This document shows positions 48,284 through 58,611 of a DNA stretch of 64,000 bases, piece after piece (positions within the stretch are counted from its first letter, which is position 1; every line of letters starts with the position of its first letter). Both the position numbers and the translations under genes were made by a program. The DNA comes from Dioscorea cayenensis subsp. rotundata (Eukaryota; Streptophyta; Magnoliopsida; Dioscoreales; Dioscoreaceae): the NCBI RefSeq assembly GCF_009730915.1, contig NC_052489.1:25165916-25229915 (forward strand). The letters are read 5' to 3'. The notes under the pieces were generated by a model that ran no database searches, was not told where the DNA came from, and saw nothing but the letters and a program-made list of their open reading frames with translations.

Positions 48284-49284
48284 TAGCTGCTGCTAATCGG
48301 TAGGAGAGAGAGACAGTGGAAGTCGATGCAGAGTGCATCTGAGAAGGGGGTGTGGGAAGGAGCGGCAGAGTCGGTGATGAAGTCATGCGGGAAAGGCCTC
48401 GCTGCTTCTTCCGGCAGTCACGCTCAATGTGTCCCACAATGCCACAATAGTGGCAAGTCACAGTCTTCTTCGGCCGCTGAGAAGACCGAGAAGCAATGTA
48501 GTAGAAGAGGACGGGTAGCTGGGTGAAGGGAGCAGGAGTACGAGTAGCAGCAAGTGCACCGCCTCGGGAAGGAAGCTCGAAGACGAGTCTCCTCAGCACG
48601 AACAATAGTGAATGCCTCATCTAAGGAGTGTGTGGTAGGAGCATGTAAGAGCTGGGCCCGGGTCGACTCAAACTCAGGACGTAGACGCATAATGAACGCG
48701 TACATACGTCGTGACTCCTCATGGCGACGACGATCGGGTACATGCCTCATCGTGAGCAAGCTGAGGAGCCGAAAGCAGCATGGGTAGGGCGGTGAGAGGG
48801 TGTAAGGGCATCAACCGCGCCATAACTCACGTAATCGACTATAGTAATGATCAATCAGTATCCTCCCTTGATGCAGAGTATCAAGGGCCTGATATAAGGT
48901 ATAGATCTGTGCCTAACTGGAACCGCAGTAACGGCGCTCCAAGTAGCTCCACATCGCTCGAGCAGTGGGTAGATCCGCAATATGGGTGCGAATATCAATG
49001 GTAACAGTCTGACAAATAATCATCCGTGTCGTAGAATCATCTACAATCCACTTCTCAAGCTGTTGCTCATAAGCTTTGAGAATGGCGATGATCGACGATC
49101 GCTCGGAATCACCGGAGCGATGAGAAGTACCGTCAACATGGGAAAGAACACGAATGCCATCAAGAATGGGCTTGAGAGTAAGCCACCATGGAATATAATT
49201 GGTGCCATCAAGCACCACATCAGAGTGGGAGATATTGCGGTGACGGACATCAGGAAGAACTCCACTAAGTCCGTACAGGTCCAT
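48190..49284 (-). pseudogene. copia gag with zinc knuckle, frameshifted
   Basis: The start MDLYGLSGVLPDV at 49284 leads into the gag fold (LDGTNYIPWWLTLKPILDG..., ending MWSYLERRYCGSS at 48913). The region continues in changed frames (ESRRMYAFIMRLRPEFESTR, 48759-48560) and then the CCHC zinc knuckle CHYCGIVGHIERDC at about 48480-48430. Stops and frame changes separate the parts. The CCHC knuckle binds element RNA in intact copies. Confidence 0.8.
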
Positions 49285-49289
49285 ACTTT

Positions 49290-49702
49290 TTTTTTTGGAT
49301 GCTGAAATTAAATTACAAAAACAATTCTTAAACAAGAGAATAAAACCAAAAAGCAACCAATTAAAAAAACATAAAGCAAGGTCGAAAATGAGGATCCCGG
49401 GTCAGGGCCCAGATCCGCAAGCGCGCAGAGGTCCGGCGAGGCTGGGGGCGAGCGCGGGCGGAGCGTGGCAGGGGGCGAGCTGGAGGCGAGCGCGGCAAGC
49501 GCGGGCGCAGCTGCGGTCGCGGCGCAGCGCGCAAGCGCGGCAGGCGGTGAGCACGCGCGTGGGCGCAAGCGCGGCAGGGGCGCGGTCGCGAGTGCGGCAG
49601 GGGCAAGCGTGGTCGGAGAAGAGCACGGCCGGAACGAACGGCGGCGGTCGCCGGAGAAGGATCGCCGGAGAAGGAGTGGCGGGGTTCGACACCACTGCAA
49701 CC
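49290..49702 (-). other. copia leader with very GC-rich block
   Basis: Between primer-binding site and gag there is a block of about 300 bp (49395-49690) that is strongly GC-rich and full of GCGCGGC/GGCGAGCGCGG repeats, in sharp contrast with the AT-rich genome. Next to gag lies an AT-rich stretch whose minus strand ends in TTTAATTTCAG, like an intron 3' end. The open frames in this block on either strand are composition artefacts. Confidence 0.6.
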
Positions 49703-49720
49703 TAGGCTAATCTGATGCCA
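49703..49720 (-). other. primer-binding site
   Basis: Directly inside the 5' LTR the minus strand reads TGGCATCAGATTAGCCTA, close to the TGGTATCAGAGC complement of initiator tRNA-Met used by most plant copia elements. Confidence 0.75.
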
Positions 49721-49870
49721 TGTTAGAGAGTGAGAGGAAGAGAGAAATGCTTGAACCATTGATCTCAATGGACAAGCTCATGTATAAATAGATGATGAAG
49801 TGTACAAATACATATAGTGTACATAGTCTATACTCAGGATATACATACACATATATACATGTATCTAACA
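49721..49870 (-). repeat. 5' LTR of the copia element
   Basis: 150 bp, nearly identical to 44819-44968. On the minus strand it has a TATA-like CTATTTATACATG about two thirds of the way in, a candidate promoter. Confidence 0.93.
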
Positions 49871-50400
49871 TAAACTACATGTCTTGATCCAATAACACAA
49901 TTTTATATGCTGCTATATTGTACATATATAGCAAATCCATGTAAGTGACTAGAAAATATGCTAAAAGTCATGTATAGAATAGAATTTATATGTATTCTAA
50001 AAATGTGAATAAACTTTGATAGGATGTGAAACATCAAATTGGCACACACTAAAAAATGTTATTTCTCTTGAATAGCTATTCTTTAGAAACCGTCAATCCG
50101 TATACATCTTCTACATATATATATGTATATATATATATATAGTAATAATCAAGATTTAAAATGAAGTTATAAATAGAATTAGCCTTGAAATGTTTGTTAA
50201 TTTTATTGGTTCATGGCTTGCTTGTAAGAAAGGACCATAACTAGTTTGAGTGGAAGATGCAATGAGGCTCATAATGATGCTTGAGTTGTGAGTGAGGATA
50301 TGCTTAATAGAACTAACCTGAGCACAATAAATGGTATTTCTTTATTTTCTTCTTTAATGTTAGGTAGTCTCAACAACTTCACTGTGTCGCATCTCAATAA
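49871..50400. repeat. duplicated segment, copy 3 (right of copia)
   Basis: Continues the tandem unit interrupted by the copia element: ...TAAACTACATGTCTTGATCCAA matches 44362-44383. The rest parallels 44500-44720 and, further on, 42600-42870 (GAAAGGACCATAA, GGTATTTCTTTATTTTCTT, GTTAGGTAGTCTCAACAACT). Confidence 0.7.
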
Positions 50401-51032
50401 TTCCTTGATTTTGTTGGGTAATTAAAAAAATCTCGACTTTTAAATCTAAAATATTTGCAAAAGAATATCTAAAAGTTACTCATTTCATTATTATTATATA
50501 AAATTTATTTAATTAAGTTTTAAAATATTCAATTCAACAACAATAATTATTGTGTGGTGTGATGTCTAATTAGAAAAGGCAATTACAATCAAAAAGAAGA
50601 TTATAAGACCAAAAAGAACATCGAAACTAAAATGACAATAGTGAACATAAGACTTAATAATTAAAACTAAAAACAAACAAGCAGATAGTGATAGTGGTGT
50701 CTAGAAAATAATAGATCATCCATTATAAGTGGCACATGAAAAAAATAATAATCGAGCTTTTCAAGTAAGTTCAATTATCAGTTAAATAAAAATAGTACAT
50801 TTTTCCAAAATATATTTTTCCAATTAGATTATAATCCATTTGATAAATTTAAGAAGTGACTTTATATATTGTAAGTGAAAAGCAAAATTTTATTTAATAG
50901 CAATATTTTTGGAAAAAAAAAAACAGTTTAATGTAAAAATTAAATAAATAAATAAATAAATAATTCACTATTAAAGTCACTTAAATTAAAACCTCAATAT
51001 CCTTTGTGCTGTTTACCATGATTTCCATGGTG
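50401..51032. other. AT-rich spacer
   Basis: AT-rich with a (TAAA)n tract at about 50940-50962. No gene. Confidence 0.5.
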
Positions 51033-51205
51033 TGGCCCATGTTGGCTAAGCCCATAGTCCTTTCCTTTTGGACTGGGCCACTGAAACAAAAAAGTCCAGT
51101 TGAGTTTGGGCCCGAGCCCTGCATCAGGATTGACACCGAAATTCTAAGGCGGCCCAAAGACAGCCTGGCACGACTTCTCCTCGTCTTGTATCAAAACCCT
51201 AATAA
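51033..51205 (+). promoter_or_regulatory. site II / telo-box promoter cluster of the RER gene
   Basis: Within 175 bp there are several GGCCCA/TGGGCC-type motifs (GGCCCATG 51033, AGCCCAT 51049, CTGGGCCA 51072, TTTGGGCCC 51104, GGCGGCCCA 51150) and an AAACCCTAA telo box at 51194-51202. This arrangement is typical of nuclear genes for organelle and translation functions, bound by TCP and telo-box factors. Factor use is inferred. Confidence 0.6.
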
Positions 51206-51245
51206 CGAATCCCATTCCCTCGACCTCGAGCTCGCACCTTACGCC

Positions 51246-52259
51246 ATGGCTGCCCATCTCCGCTTCTCCCCACTCTCCAACCCGTCCATTACCCCTCGCT
51301 TCCTCTCCCATCTCCCCTCCACTTCCCTTCCCTTCTGCTCCCGCCCATCCTCCCCCACCTCCCTTTCCCTCTTCACTTCCTTCGCCGGCTCCGATAACCC
51401 ACCCATCGGCCCTCGGGACGGAGGACGCGGCGGTGGAAATGGCAATGGCGACGGTCACCTTCCTGACAAACCAGAACCATCGAATTCCTCCGGCCTTATC
51501 GGGATTCTTCTCGAAGGATGGCGATCTAGGGTTTCCGCGGACCCTCAGTTTCCCTTCAAGGTCCTGATGGAAGAGCTTGTCGGCGTGAGTGCTTGCGTCC
51601 TCGGCGACATGGCTACTCGCCCCAACTTCGGCCTCAATGAGCTTGACTTCGTGTTCTCCACCGTTGTTGTTGGTTCGATTCTCAACTTCGTTCTCATGTA
51701 CCTCCTCGCCCCAACCTCCCTCTCCACCACTACCCTCCCCGGCCTTTTCTCGTCTTGCCCTCCTTCTCACATGTTCGAGTCTGGCTCCTTCTCTTTCCCC
51801 TCCCGCTTCGGCACCTTCGTGTACAAAGGCCTCACCTTTGCGGCCGTAGGCTTCATCGCCGGTCTCGCCGGCACCGCCATCTCCAACGGCTTGATCGCTT
51901 TTCGTAAGAGAATGGATCCTGAGTTCGAGACTCCGAACAAGCCCCCTCCAACAGTGCTGAATGCGTTTACTTGGGCGTTGCACATGGGGCTGAGTAGCAA
52001 CCTCAGGTACCAGACTCTCAACGGGATTGAGTTCTTAATGGCGAAAGTGTTGCCGCCGGCGGGTTTCAAGGTTTCGGTGGTGGGCTTGAGGTGCTTGAAC
52101 AATGTGCTCGGCGGGGCATCGTTTGTGATGCTTGCTAGGCTCACAGGCTCGCAGAAAGTGGGCGAGAAGCGGGAGGAGCTGAAGGAGAGCTTGTGTGCGG
52201 TTGTAGACAATACTGATGGGGAGCTGGAGAGAAGAATTGATGGCTCTGAATCCAAGTAA
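51246..52259 (+). CDS. RETICULATA-RELATED protein (DUF3411), plastid envelope
   Basis: Single-exon gene of 337 residues from ATG 51246. The frame is open further upstream, but that part is promoter-like. Residues 1-45 are Ser/Pro/Arg-rich without acidic residues, a good chloroplast transit peptide, followed by a Gly/Asn-rich linker (58-70). The DUF3411 domain runs from about 86: LLEGWRSRVSADPQFPFKVLMEE, GVSACVLGDMATRPNFGLNE, LDFVFSTVVVGSILNFVLMY, then GLTFAAVGFIAGLAGTAISNGL and NVLGGASFVMLARLTGSQK. Two to four hydrophobic segments (about 133-155, 196-216, 280-300) fit an envelope membrane protein. RETICULATA and its relatives affect plastid metabolism and leaf mesophyll development; the molecular role is unknown. 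The motif set is closest to the RER3/RER4 branch. Confidence 0.9.
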   Translation: MAAHLRFSPLSNPSITPRFLSHLPSTSLPFCSRPSSPTSLSLFTSFAGSDNPPIGPRDGGRGGGNGNGDGHLPDKPEPSNSSGLIGILLEGWRSRVSADPQFPFKVLMEELVGVSACVLGDMATRPNFGLNELDFVFSTVVVGSILNFVLMYLLAPTSLSTTTLPGLFSSCPPSHMFESGSFSFPSRFGTFVYKGLTFAAVGFIAGLAGTAISNGLIAFRKRMDPEFETPNKPPPTVLNAFTWALHMGLSSNLRYQTLNGIEFLMAKVLPPAGFKVSVVGLRCLNNVLGGASFVMLARLTGSQKVGEKREELKESLCAVVDNTDGELERRIDGSESK

Positions 52260-53458
52260 GTAACTTTCTTCTTGTTTTCTTTCTTTGAGCTTGAAAATGA
52301 GAGCAATGGAAATGAGGCAAATTTCGGAGGGGAGAGTGGGCAAGGATCTCTGTTTTATATTTAAAAAAATAAAACAAGGGGTTTTTTTTTTAGGCTTTGT
52401 AAATGAAATGGGATCAATGGATTTGGGGCATGTTATTGTGTAATTTTTTAATAGAGAAAATTTGGTTTTTTTTTGAGTTTTTTTATTCTATAAAATCATC
52501 TTAAATTTTGTTGTTTTCCGAATTGTTTATGAAATGATTTCTTTTTTTTTTTAGTACAAGTTATTTGAAAAATCAAACCTTCTTTCAATAATTCTTTTGA
52601 ATTATATCAAGATTGAAGGCATATATATATATATATATATATATTAAAAAACTCATGAGATGAGACCACTTTGTTTGTTAGGTGAACAAGTAAAGGGCCA
52701 TCAAAGTTTATGGATAAAACTATTTTAAATAAATAAATTATTATTATATTGTAAATGAATCGCTTTAAAAATTCACGAACTGCAAAAGTTATATAAATAT
52801 ATATGAAGAGAGAGAATATATAATCTGGGGACATCAAATTAATAAAAGGGGGAGAGACAGAGAATGAGAGATGTAGGAACAAATTGAACAAATTGAGACA
52901 TAAACAGTTGAATGAATGGTAGAAATGGTTCCGTTGCACGGACAGCCAACGGATGGGTATGTTAGTTCTTTGTTGGAGTTTTAGTGCTGATTAAAATCAG
53001 ATTTAACAGTTAGGATTAATTGAGCTATTGTATTAATTATGATTAAATTATTCAAATCAAAATATTATACATTCTATTTTTATTGTGTTATAGTTTTTAA
53101 ATACAGTGATAATGAATGAAAATTGTCGGTCACCATAGCCGTAATTATCAAAAGCGTTACATTCAAATTCAACGGTCATGATGAGAATTTATAAACGGTC
53201 CTAGTTGACAAGCCTTATATATTTATATATATAAACATTAATGAGTTGTGGCATAATCTCCATCAATTTCACTAGATACACCGTTAGTATTATTTTTCCT
53301 TCTTAATAAATATTATTGAATTGCTCTATATATGCCTTGAGTTCTCACCCTCCAAAGATTCAATTATAAAGTGTATCCAAGAACTAGTAATAAGAAATAA
53401 AAATAGAGTTCGAGTTACATTTCATTTTTGTCCCCTGGGCAATTGTTTAGCAATGTAA
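52260..53458. other. 3' flank and AT-rich spacer
   Basis: 3' UTR of the RER gene, then AT-rich spacer with a (TA)n tract at about 52621-52643. No gene recognised. Confidence 0.5.
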
Positions 53459-54091
53459 AGTAATGCTATATAGAATGAAGAAACCACACGAATCAGCCAC
53501 ATGACTGATGTGGTTGGTGACATAGAAATTTTTTTTTATTTAATTAAAAAAAATTTGATAAAGTAAAACTAGGGCACAAGTCGGCCCTAGTTTGTGTTTC
53601 TCTCGTGTGAGGCTCTCTCTCTCGTGTGGCCGCCGCTTTGTTTCTCTCTCGTGTGGTCGTCACTTCTCTCCCCCGTGACCGGCCGTTGTCTCTCTCTTGT
53701 TTGGCTTGCAAGAGAAACTAGGGCATATGTCGATGGTGGACAAGAGAGAGAGTGGCGGCTGGATCGGTGATGCACGGTGGTGCACGAGAAGCTAGGGCAC
53801 GAGATCGGTGGTGTACGAGAAGCTTTCATTGAGATACGTGATACGAGAAGTGACGGCCGGAACGGGGGCCGGGAGCGGGGGAGGGAAGTAAAGGCCGGGA
53901 GCGGGGGCCGGGAGTGGGGGAGGGAAGCGGCACGAGAGAGAGAGAGAGAGCCACACGAGAGAGAGACAGACTCACATGTTTACTTTACCAAAAAAAAATA
54001 ATTAAATAAAAAAATATATATTTTCCACATCACCATCCACATTAGTCGTGTGACTGGTTTGTGTGGTTTTTTCGCTCTATATAGCATTACT
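53459..54091. mobile_element. long-TIR DNA element (Mutator-like) with GC-rich interior
   Basis: 633 bp bounded by ~110-bp inverted repeats. The left starts AGTAATGCTATATAG and includes AACCACACGAATCAGCCACA and GATAAAGTAAA; the right is its inverse (TTTACTTTACC ... TGTGTGGTTTT ... CTATATAGCATTACT). The interior (53580-53975) is GC-rich with TCTCTCGTGTGG repeats, a GGGAGCGGGGGCCGGGAG tandem and GAGAGA runs. Two AGCTAGGGCACGA-like units also repeat. Long TIRs plus foreign-looking filler fit a non-autonomous Mutator-like element. The target duplication was not resolved; AATGTA occurs near both ends, possibly by chance. Confidence 0.7.
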
Positions 54092-56239
54092 CTTGAATGT
54101 ATGTTCCTCCCAATGCATGGCTAAGATATGATAATAATTTATTTATATTGTTAAAATAATAATAAGATCATTAAAGCCCCAAACTTATAAATTTAATAAC
54201 ATAAATTATAACTTGTGGTGTTTTTTCTAGCCCTTTATTGTGATGTATTTTCTCTATCTCATTAATAAAATAAATTATATGATTGTTTTTGGGATGTTTT
54301 TGATGAAAATAATTTAGCATAAGTTTTTTTCATTAAAATAAATGCGTTTTTTTCTTCATCAACAACAATTTACTAACTTTTCACACAAGTGGTAAGACTT
54401 TATTTTTTATTTTTTTTGGAGACGAATTCAAACACGTAATCTAAATTCAAAAGTACTTATTTAGTGAGATCAGTATTTTTTAATAAAAAAGTATTCAAAC
54501 GGACCACACACACATATATATGTATATATGTATTATTAATGTATATGTGAGATATTTATTAATTATTACACAATAAGTGGTTTTAAAAAACATGTTATAA
54601 AAAATAAAAATATAAAAATTTTCAAATCCAGGATTCCAGATATGCCGCCAAATTCCAAAACCAGAAAGTGGATCACGTGTATATGAGAACATAACCTAAG
54701 CAAGGGTCGTCCGTATGCTCGGGGGTCCATTCTTGGTTCATTTTACTCAAATGATTTTTTTTTTTTTTCATTTTTTTTTAACTCTCTGCACTTTCAAATC
54801 AATGATTTACAAATACACTATATAATTAAAAATCCACTATAATTTTAATTATATTTAACTAAATATTATCAATTTATTTTATATAATTTTATCTTAAAAC
54901 GTTTGATTAATAACTTTTTGAATAATATAGAAATAACTCACAGTATTGATTCTTCTAGAGTTAAGATATTTACTATTATGATATAATAGCCTGTGATATA
55001 TCATCTCAGGCATACATAATAGACTATCATTATTCTGTGTGTTAATTTATTCCTCCTGCATGATAAATTTTTAAAAGAATTATTAGCTTATCATAATTAA
55101 TATATCATCATATTTGTTTGTCCCTTTGATAACTTTTTTTATTTTGTCACTTTTGTCAAATAGACATATGGTAATCAAGCTTTTACCACTACAAAAACTA
55201 GCCGTTGCTTGAACTAATGCTATTTGCAAACTCCCCAAAGTCCAAACCCAAGATAGTAAATAGAATATAATATTATATTTATTAAGAAATTACATAAATT
55301 TCTAATTAAACTCCTTTTATTTTTTTTTAAATTTTAATAAATATATTTTATTTTAATTATTATAATTAAAATTGAAGTTCAATAAACTCACATAAAAAAG
55401 ATTTCAACTCGAACCAAAAAACCAAAAGAAAGTTAAAATTTTGCTCAAAAATTCAACATTCCCTGCAACAAGGGTTGAAAAAAGAAAACAAATTTTCTTG
55501 TCCAAACATAAGAGCGTCTATGGATTTTAACACTAAAGAAATACAAAATAAATCAAACACGCCATGCCAAAAAGGAAATTTCCAACCCAAGTTTTAGAGT
55601 GTGTTCCACAACCACAAGTTCAAAAAGGGCAGAATCTCATTCCAACCTCTTCCTGGATGTTATGTGCCTAATAAAACAAACAATAGTTAAAATAGTACTC
55701 TGTACGTTCTACATAAATTTTTCTATAAAATATATTGGCAAAAGAAGACAAATAATTAAATGATCAAACTTTTTTTTAATGTTATTTGGAACTCTTATCT
55801 ATTAACCAATCTTCTTTTCATTCTATAACTATGACTATTATTTTCCTTTAGACTTTGTAAATTTTAGCTGATTAATTAATTATATAAGCTACTTCAATGA
55901 CTTGTAAATTCTACAGTTTTTTTTATTTTAAATATATGCAACTTGATTAATTCAATATAAATCCAATTTCAGATATTTTTATGTTTTGGGTCATATGCAT
56001 AATTATTTTATTGATCTAAAGTCAATGGTGATCCTCAAGGGAAGAGTTTGAGTGAGAGGGCCCAAAGCCAGCGGTAGCCACAACTCTTTCTTTTTTTTCT
56101 TTTTTTTTTAATCTTAAAAAAGAAAAAATTGAACCTAAAAACAACAAAATTCTTGTCTCAATTAAGAACAAGGAAACTCATGACACAAACCTCTTTCAAA
56201 GAAAGAGGTTCCTGTTTTGTTTGCACAAGCATTTAACAC
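54092..56239. other. AT-rich intergenic spacer
   Basis: About 2.1 kb with no supportable gene. Contains (TA)n near 54513-54530 and poly-T/poly-A runs. Confidence 0.5.
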
Positions 56240-56716
56240 ATGAATGCACCTGCAAACATAAACTTTGAGACATGTACCACAACTCCTATAAACATCTCAA
56301 ACATCAACTCCCTAAAAAAACACAACACAAACTCCATGGACATTTCTAAAGTCTGTTCATCAAACTTCATGCTCAATTATTTCTCTATCTTCTTCATCCT
56401 CATCAAGTCTATTTACCAAAAAATCATGACCATTTTCTTTGGAGGAGAAACAACTATTCCAACAAGGTTCAAAGAAGGAGAAGGATTAGAATGTGTGATT
56501 TGCCTCAGCAGTATCAGCAAAAAAGAACAAGCTTATGCTCTAAGATGTGACCATATTTTCCACAAGTCATGCATGGACAGATGGTTAAAGAGCAAAGGTA
56601 GGACTTGTCCCTTGTGTAGGGATGACCTTTTTGGATGTTGTTTTGGAGAAACTATTGTTTTGAATCCCTTTGAGACTTCTCCTTCTGATGTTAGAGATAC
56701 ATGGTGGATAAGGTGA
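56240..56716 (+). CDS. RING-H2 zinc finger protein, probable E3 ubiquitin ligase
   Basis: Single-exon frame of 158 residues. A hydrophobic stretch (about 43-68, MLNYFSIFFILIKSIYQ...IMTIFF) suggests an N-terminal membrane anchor. The RING-H2 domain follows with all eight ligands: C85, C88, C103, H105, H108, C111, C123, C126 (CVICLSS..., LRCDHIFHKSCMDRWL, RTCPLC). The Trp six residues before C123, as in E2-binding RINGs, is present. Small membrane-anchored RING-H2 proteins (ATL, XERICO and RHA-like) act as ubiquitin ligases in stress and hormone responses. The subgroup is not certain because the ATL GLD motif is not evident. The N-terminal 40 residues are Asn/Thr-rich and unusual. Confidence 0.85.
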   Translation: MNAPANINFETCTTTPINISNINSLKKHNTNSMDISKVCSSNFMLNYFSIFFILIKSIYQKIMTIFFGGETTIPTRFKEGEGLECVICLSSISKKEQAYALRCDHIFHKSCMDRWLKSKGRTCPLCRDDLFGCCFGETIVLNPFETSPSDVRDTWWIR

Positions 56717-56837
56717 TCCCATGTATTTCCTTCCCCCCTTTTTTTTTTTTTCTTTCTTTTCTAGGTGTTTCTAATATGTTTAGATTTTTATTAATAAATA
56801 TTGGTTACCAACAATAAAATAGTCTATTGGTAACCAT

Positions 56838-57057
56838 TGAATGGCTCAATGGTATGACACCAAAGTGTAAGGGGGAGGTCATGAGTTCAAATCTCTCCCC
56901 AACAGTAATGTTCTCCATACTGTTCATACACTGTTCACCCGGGATTCCTATACTATTCTCATACTGTACATATACTGTACATCCGGGTTCCAGTGCTGTT
57001 TGGTACTGTTTATATTCATAAAAAAAGGGCGATTGTCGTCTATTATTCAAAAAAAAA
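56838..57057 (+). mobile_element. tRNA-derived SINE, family A, copy 2
   Basis: 220-bp body with A box TGGCTCAATGG, B box AGTTCAAATCT, the CTGTTCA/CTGTACA-rich body, TTTATATTCATAAAAAAAGG and a poly-A tail. It is flanked by a 22-bp direct repeat (AAAATAGTCTATTGGTAACC plus AT) at 56816-56837 and 57058-57079. It matches the copy at 2345-2561 along its whole length. It sits about 120 bp beyond the stop of the RING gene, so it may be in or near that gene's 3' UTR. Confidence 0.9.
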
Positions 57058-57126
57058 AAAATAGTCTATTGGTAACCATGTCTTTATTAAAATTTTTTAC
57101 AAGTGATGTGAGTTAGAATTATAAAT

Positions 57127-57230
57127 GAGGGCACATTTCTGAAAATATAAACAGTGATAGTGTATAGATGTTCTTAGCACCCATGTGTGCATGAACCTTA
57201 CTTTTATTTGCTCTGCCGAGAGTTATGCAT
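57127..57230 (+). mobile_element. degraded SINE, family B fragment
   Basis: GAGGGCACATTTCTG, GTGATAGTGTAT, CACCCATGTGTGCATG and TGCTCTGCCGAG parallel the body of the SINE at 30152-30373 (GAGGGCACATTTCTG ... CGCCCACGTGAGCGCGG ... TATTCCACCGAG). The tRNA-like head is lost. Confidence 0.5.
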
Positions 57231-58197
57231 AATTTTTTAAAAGTGAGAAAAAAAGTGTTGAGTGTTTTTATGTTATGATGTATTTTCATAATATATATCC
57301 CGTTAAAAGAAGCCTTCGTTCTTTTAATCCCCAAAAAAGTCAATTCCTATGAACCCATGAGCTACTCACACTAAAAGAATAAACTATTTGTAATTTTATT
57401 TGTTTATCTTTTATAATAAAATTATATAAAATAATAAAAATGGCTTTTAACTATTAGATGTTACACAAGTGACATTTTTTTTTTTTACAAAATTGACAAT
57501 AGACACAAGTGGCATTTAGATCATGAAAAATTACGCAATTCATGCCCAAGAATTTTTGCTCATATTCCCTTTTATTCACTTTAAAGATGAAAGGAACAAA
57601 AATGTACAAATGAGGGTGAGGTGCACATTATTTTCTTCTTTATTTTATCAAAGAATGTGTAGCCATATATATATATATATATGAAGAAAAAAACTCTTCT
57701 TGAGGGACGTACAGAAAAAATTAAATCTTTTAATAGCCTATTTTTTCTAGGTATGCAAATGATTAAACTTTTTTATCAATTACATGCATCACAAAACTAA
57801 CTATTTATTTATATATGGAAATAAATACTCTACCAAATTTACTTTACTTACAAATCAAAGAATAAAAAAATGATTAATGAAAAAACTCTAAAATGTAAAT
57901 TATTAGATTACAAAGAGCAACATTACACTGTTTATTTTCTTCATATGATTTGCCACAATGTTATGATACCTTCAAAGATCCTGCCAATATTGCAGTGTAA
58001 TATTACATCCATGTAACGAAAGACGAACGACATAGTCGGTAATGTCGATCTTGTGAACAACATGAGCTAAATCAGGGCAAAACAAACTGATTCACTGTAG
58101 AAACCTTCATGATCAGAATTACAAGAGCAAACAAGAGCAGCTGGTTACAGGTAACATATTTTATAAGGACTACATGCAAACTCTCAGCTTCCGAACA
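57231..58197. other. AT-rich spacer between RING and bZIP genes
   Basis: No gene seen. A (TA)n tract lies at about 57665-57682. The right part may include the bZIP 3' UTR. Confidence 0.45.
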
Positions 58198-58220
58198 TCA
58201 TCATCATCATCATCATCATC
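58198..58220. repeat. (ATC)n microsatellite
   Basis: CATCATCATCATCATCATCATC, adjacent to the 83-bp tandem duplication and probably within the 3' UTR of the bZIP gene. Confidence 0.85.
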
Positions 58221-58373
58221 CATAAACTACAGGAAAAATGACACTCTATTCATGAGCAAAGCAATCATAGAGCACAGTCAGAAATGGTGTCATCATCCTC
58301 ATCCATAAACTACAGGAAAAATGACACTCTATTCATGAGCAAAGCAATCATAGAGCACAGTCAGAAATGGTGT
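58218..58373. repeat. perfect 83-bp tandem duplication in the bZIP 3' region
   Basis: ATCCATAAACTACAGGAAAA starts at 58218 and again at 58301, and the following sequence is identical through GTCAGAAATGGTGTC. It lies about 240 bp beyond the stop codon at 58612, probably in the 3' UTR. Identity implies a recent event or an assembly artefact. Confidence 0.85.
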
Positions 58374-58611
58374 CCTTAATGTTATCCTTGACAATGTTTA
58401 TTCTGCTCCAGAAGTTCAGCATAGGTGGATTTACACTGGAAAATACCTCGTCGGTGAATCTTGGGGTTTCTTCTGAACCTCTTTTTCTTTTCTTGGCTTC
58501 TTTTATAGGGAACCCCCGAGAAGAAACAGAAACCCAGGTGACCAAATATATCGATGCAGAATTCAAAGGTGAACCTCCACACAAATCTACAAAACTTAAA
58601 TATCAACATGG

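Larger units (their letters stand above)
44819..49870 (-). mobile_element. Ty1/copia LTR retrotransposon, 5,052 bp, broken frames
   Basis: A complete element bounded by two 150-bp LTRs that differ at two positions, with the 5-bp target duplication TAAAC at 44814-44818 and 49871-49875. It is transcribed leftwards. Order from the 5' LTR (right) is primer-binding site, GC-rich leader, gag with zinc knuckle, protease, integrase, reverse transcriptase, RNase H, polypurine tract and 3' LTR. Integrase before reverse transcriptase defines copia. Frames shift several times, so this copy cannot make an intact polyprotein. It sits inside a pre-existing tandem repeat. Confidence 0.93.

Noticed and set aside
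49295-49705. 136-codon Arg/Ala-rich plus-strand frame
   Set aside because: Lies in the GC-rich leader of the copia element; composition artefact on the opposite strand.
51144-51983. 279-codon open frame on the minus strand
   Set aside because: It is antisense to the RER coding exon and results from its GC-rich codon use; no domain is recognisable.
53450-54101. AATGTA as target duplication of the long-TIR element
   Set aside because: Six bases do not abut the TIR ends symmetrically and could be chance, so it was not claimed.
56838-56910. Possible tRNA gene
   Set aside because: A and B boxes are present, but no cloverleaf with a proper acceptor stem; the full-length match to another copy and the target duplications show a SINE.
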